From positions 1-5,984 of the forward strand of contig URWP01000174.1 in the NCBI GenBank assembly GCA_900551645.1: a stretch of DNA of 5,984 bases, written 5' to 3'. The DNA is from an uncultured Bacteroides sp. (GTDB lineage Bacteria; Bacteroidota; Bacteroidia; Bacteroidales; Bacteroidaceae). Numbering within the stretch: position 1 is the stretch's first letter; every line of letters starts with the position of its first letter. Below, one piece after another: positions 4,903-5,984 of the stretch. The notes under the pieces are model-generated. The model had not been told where the DNA came from. It ran no database searches and worked only from the letters and a program-made list of their open reading frames with translations. The position numbers and the translations under genes are program-made.

Positions 4903-5984
4903 ATGGTAAAAGTATCTCGAAGAGAATTTTTGAAGACAGGAGCTGCCACGTTGGCTTCTTTTACAATCGCTCCTAGTTCTATCTTGGGTAAGAGTTTCGG
5001 ACACATCTCACCGTCTGATAAGATGAATATTGCTGCTATCGGTGTCGGAGGTATCGGACATAGCAATATAAATGCCGTGAAAAACACTGAAAATCTGGTT
5101 GCATTATGCGATGTGGACTGGAATTATGCAAAAGGCGTATTCGATGAGTTTCCTAATGCGAAAAAATATTGGGACTATCGTAAGATGCTGGATGAAATGG
5201 GAAAATCCATTGACGGTGTCATGATTGCTACGGCCGACCATACCCATGCTATCATCACCGCAGATGCGATGACAATGGGGAAACATGTCTATTGTCAGAA
5301 GCCGTTAACCCATTCGGTGTATGAATCACGGTTGCTGACCAAATTGGCGAAATCGACTGGTGTAGTTACTCAGATGGGAAACCAGGGAGCATCTGGCGAG
5401 GGGACAGATCTGGTTTGCGAATGGATTTGGAACGGTGAAATCGGTGATGTCGTAAAAGTGGAATGTGCAACAGACCGTCCTATCTGGCCGCAAGGCTTGA
5501 ATGAACCGGAAAAGGAAGAACGTATTCCGAAGACATTGAACTGGGAACTTTTTACCGGTCCAGCCAAACTGAATCCTTATAATTCGATTTATCATCCTTG
5601 GAACTGGCGTGGATGGTGGGATTACGGTACAGGAGCTTTGGGAGATATGGCTTGTCATATCCTGCATCAGCCTTTCAAAGCCTTGAAACTGGGTTATCCT
5701 ACCAAAGTGGAAGCAAGTTCTACCCTGTTGCTGAATGCATGTGCTCCTCAGGCGCAGCACGTAAAAATGATTTTCCCTGCCCGTGAGAACATGCCGAAAG
5801 TTTCTATGCCCGAAGTGGAAGTACACTGGTACGACGGTGGCCTGTTGCCTGAACGTCCGAAAGGATTCCCGGAAGGAAAGCCGTTGATGCCGGCAAACGG
5901 TGGTCTGACTATTTTCCATGGAACCAAGGATACACTGGTTTGTAGCTGCTATGGAGAAAACCCGTTCTTGCTTTCCGGAAGAGT
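4903..5984 (+). CDS. Tat-exported Gfo/Idh/MocA family oxidoreductase; 3' end outside window
   Basis: The frame opens at ATG 4903 and stays open for 360 codons to the right edge, so the gene is partial. The N-terminus is a clear twin-arginine signal: SRREFLKTG (residues 5-13, RR at 6-7), a mildly hydrophobic stretch to about 29 (ATLASFTIAPSSILG) and a cleavage region around 29-38. The Rossmann fold follows from residue 40 (KMNIAAIGVGGIG, GVGGIG at 47-52) with acidic CDVD at 69-72. The usual EKP is CQKP (131-134), K133 being the expected catalytic Lys. GDMACH (247-252) supplies D248 and H252 with the Asp-x3-His spacing of inositol dehydrogenases. WNWRGWWDYGTGALGD (234-248, approximate) and QMGNQG (157-162) resemble the secreted Gfo/Idh/MocA proteins common in Bacteroidetes and Planctomycetes. 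It probably folds with its nucleotide in the cytoplasm and is exported by Tat, whose genes lie upstream in the same apparent operon. GH109-type glycosidase activity is an alternative. Confidence 0.93.
   Translation, partial: MVKVSRREFLKTGAATLASFTIAPSSILGKSFGHISPSDKMNIAAIGVGGIGHSNINAVKNTENLVALCDVDWNYAKGVFDEFPNAKKYWDYRKMLDEMGKSIDGVMIATADHTHAIITADAMTMGKHVYCQKPLTHSVYESRLLTKLAKSTGVVTQMGNQGASGEGTDLVCEWIWNGEIGDVVKVECATDRPIWPQGLNEPEKEERIPKTLNWELFTGPAKLNPYNSIYHPWNWRGWWDYGTGALGDMACHILHQPFKALKLGYPTKVEASSTLLLNACAPQAQHVKMIFPARENMPKVSMPEVEVHWYDGGLLPERPKGFPEGKPLMPANGGLTIFHGTKDTLVCSCYGENPFLLSGR

Noticed and set aside
5326..5919. Leftward open frame of 197 codons opposite the exported oxidoreductase
   Set aside because: It lies wholly antisense to a protein with recognisable family motifs; the translation is Cys/Phe/Arg-rich and low in conserved patterns, as expected of a shadow frame.

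Overview
The window looks like chromosomal DNA of a Bacteroidales bacterium, most likely Bacteroidaceae (Bacteroides/Phocaeicola type). Four things point there: an Ffh of Bacteroidetes type, a long one-component regulator of the TPR/transmembrane/HTH (DUF6377-like) kind, a minimal two-gene Tat translocase (TatA plus TatC, no TatB) followed by Gfo/Idh/MocA oxidoreductases, and a -7 box of the form TAnnTTTG instead of a sigma70 -10 box. Species cannot be fixed from sequence reading alone.

Layout. Positions 1-584 (+) are the 3' part of ffh, the protein of the signal recognition particle, cut by the left edge. A strong hairpin terminator at 609-640 separates it from the convergent gene at 639-2303 (-), a predicted inner-membrane regulator with a periplasmic helical-repeat region, one membrane span, a coiled coil and a C-terminal HTH. 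A 412-bp AT-rich divergent intergenic region (2304-2715) carries one good and one weaker Bacteroidetes-type promoter match for the rightward genes, plus small repeats. From 2716 to the right edge all genes read rightward with gaps of 5, 30 and 34 bp: tatA, tatC, a signal-less (cytoplasmic) Gfo/Idh/MocA oxidoreductase, and a second Gfo/Idh/MocA oxidoreductase with a clear twin-arginine signal, cut by the right edge.

How the genes may work together. The rightward cluster encodes a folded-protein export machine and, in the same apparent operon, a nucleotide-binding oxidoreductase carrying the signal that machine recognises. This is the most interesting feature: a translocon and a likely substrate made together, with a cytoplasmic family member between them. 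Both oxidoreductases keep the Lys/Asp/His residues used by inositol- and sugar-dehydrogenase members, so a role in sugar, inositol or glycoside oxidation is a fair inference, but the substrate cannot be read from the sequence. The divergent membrane-bound regulator is a candidate controller by position only. Residue oddities worth checking are an Arg-to-Gly change in the DARGG motif of Ffh and a Val at the usual Glu position of the N-terminal TatC motif. I see no RNA genes, CRISPR arrays, insertion sequences or phage genes.
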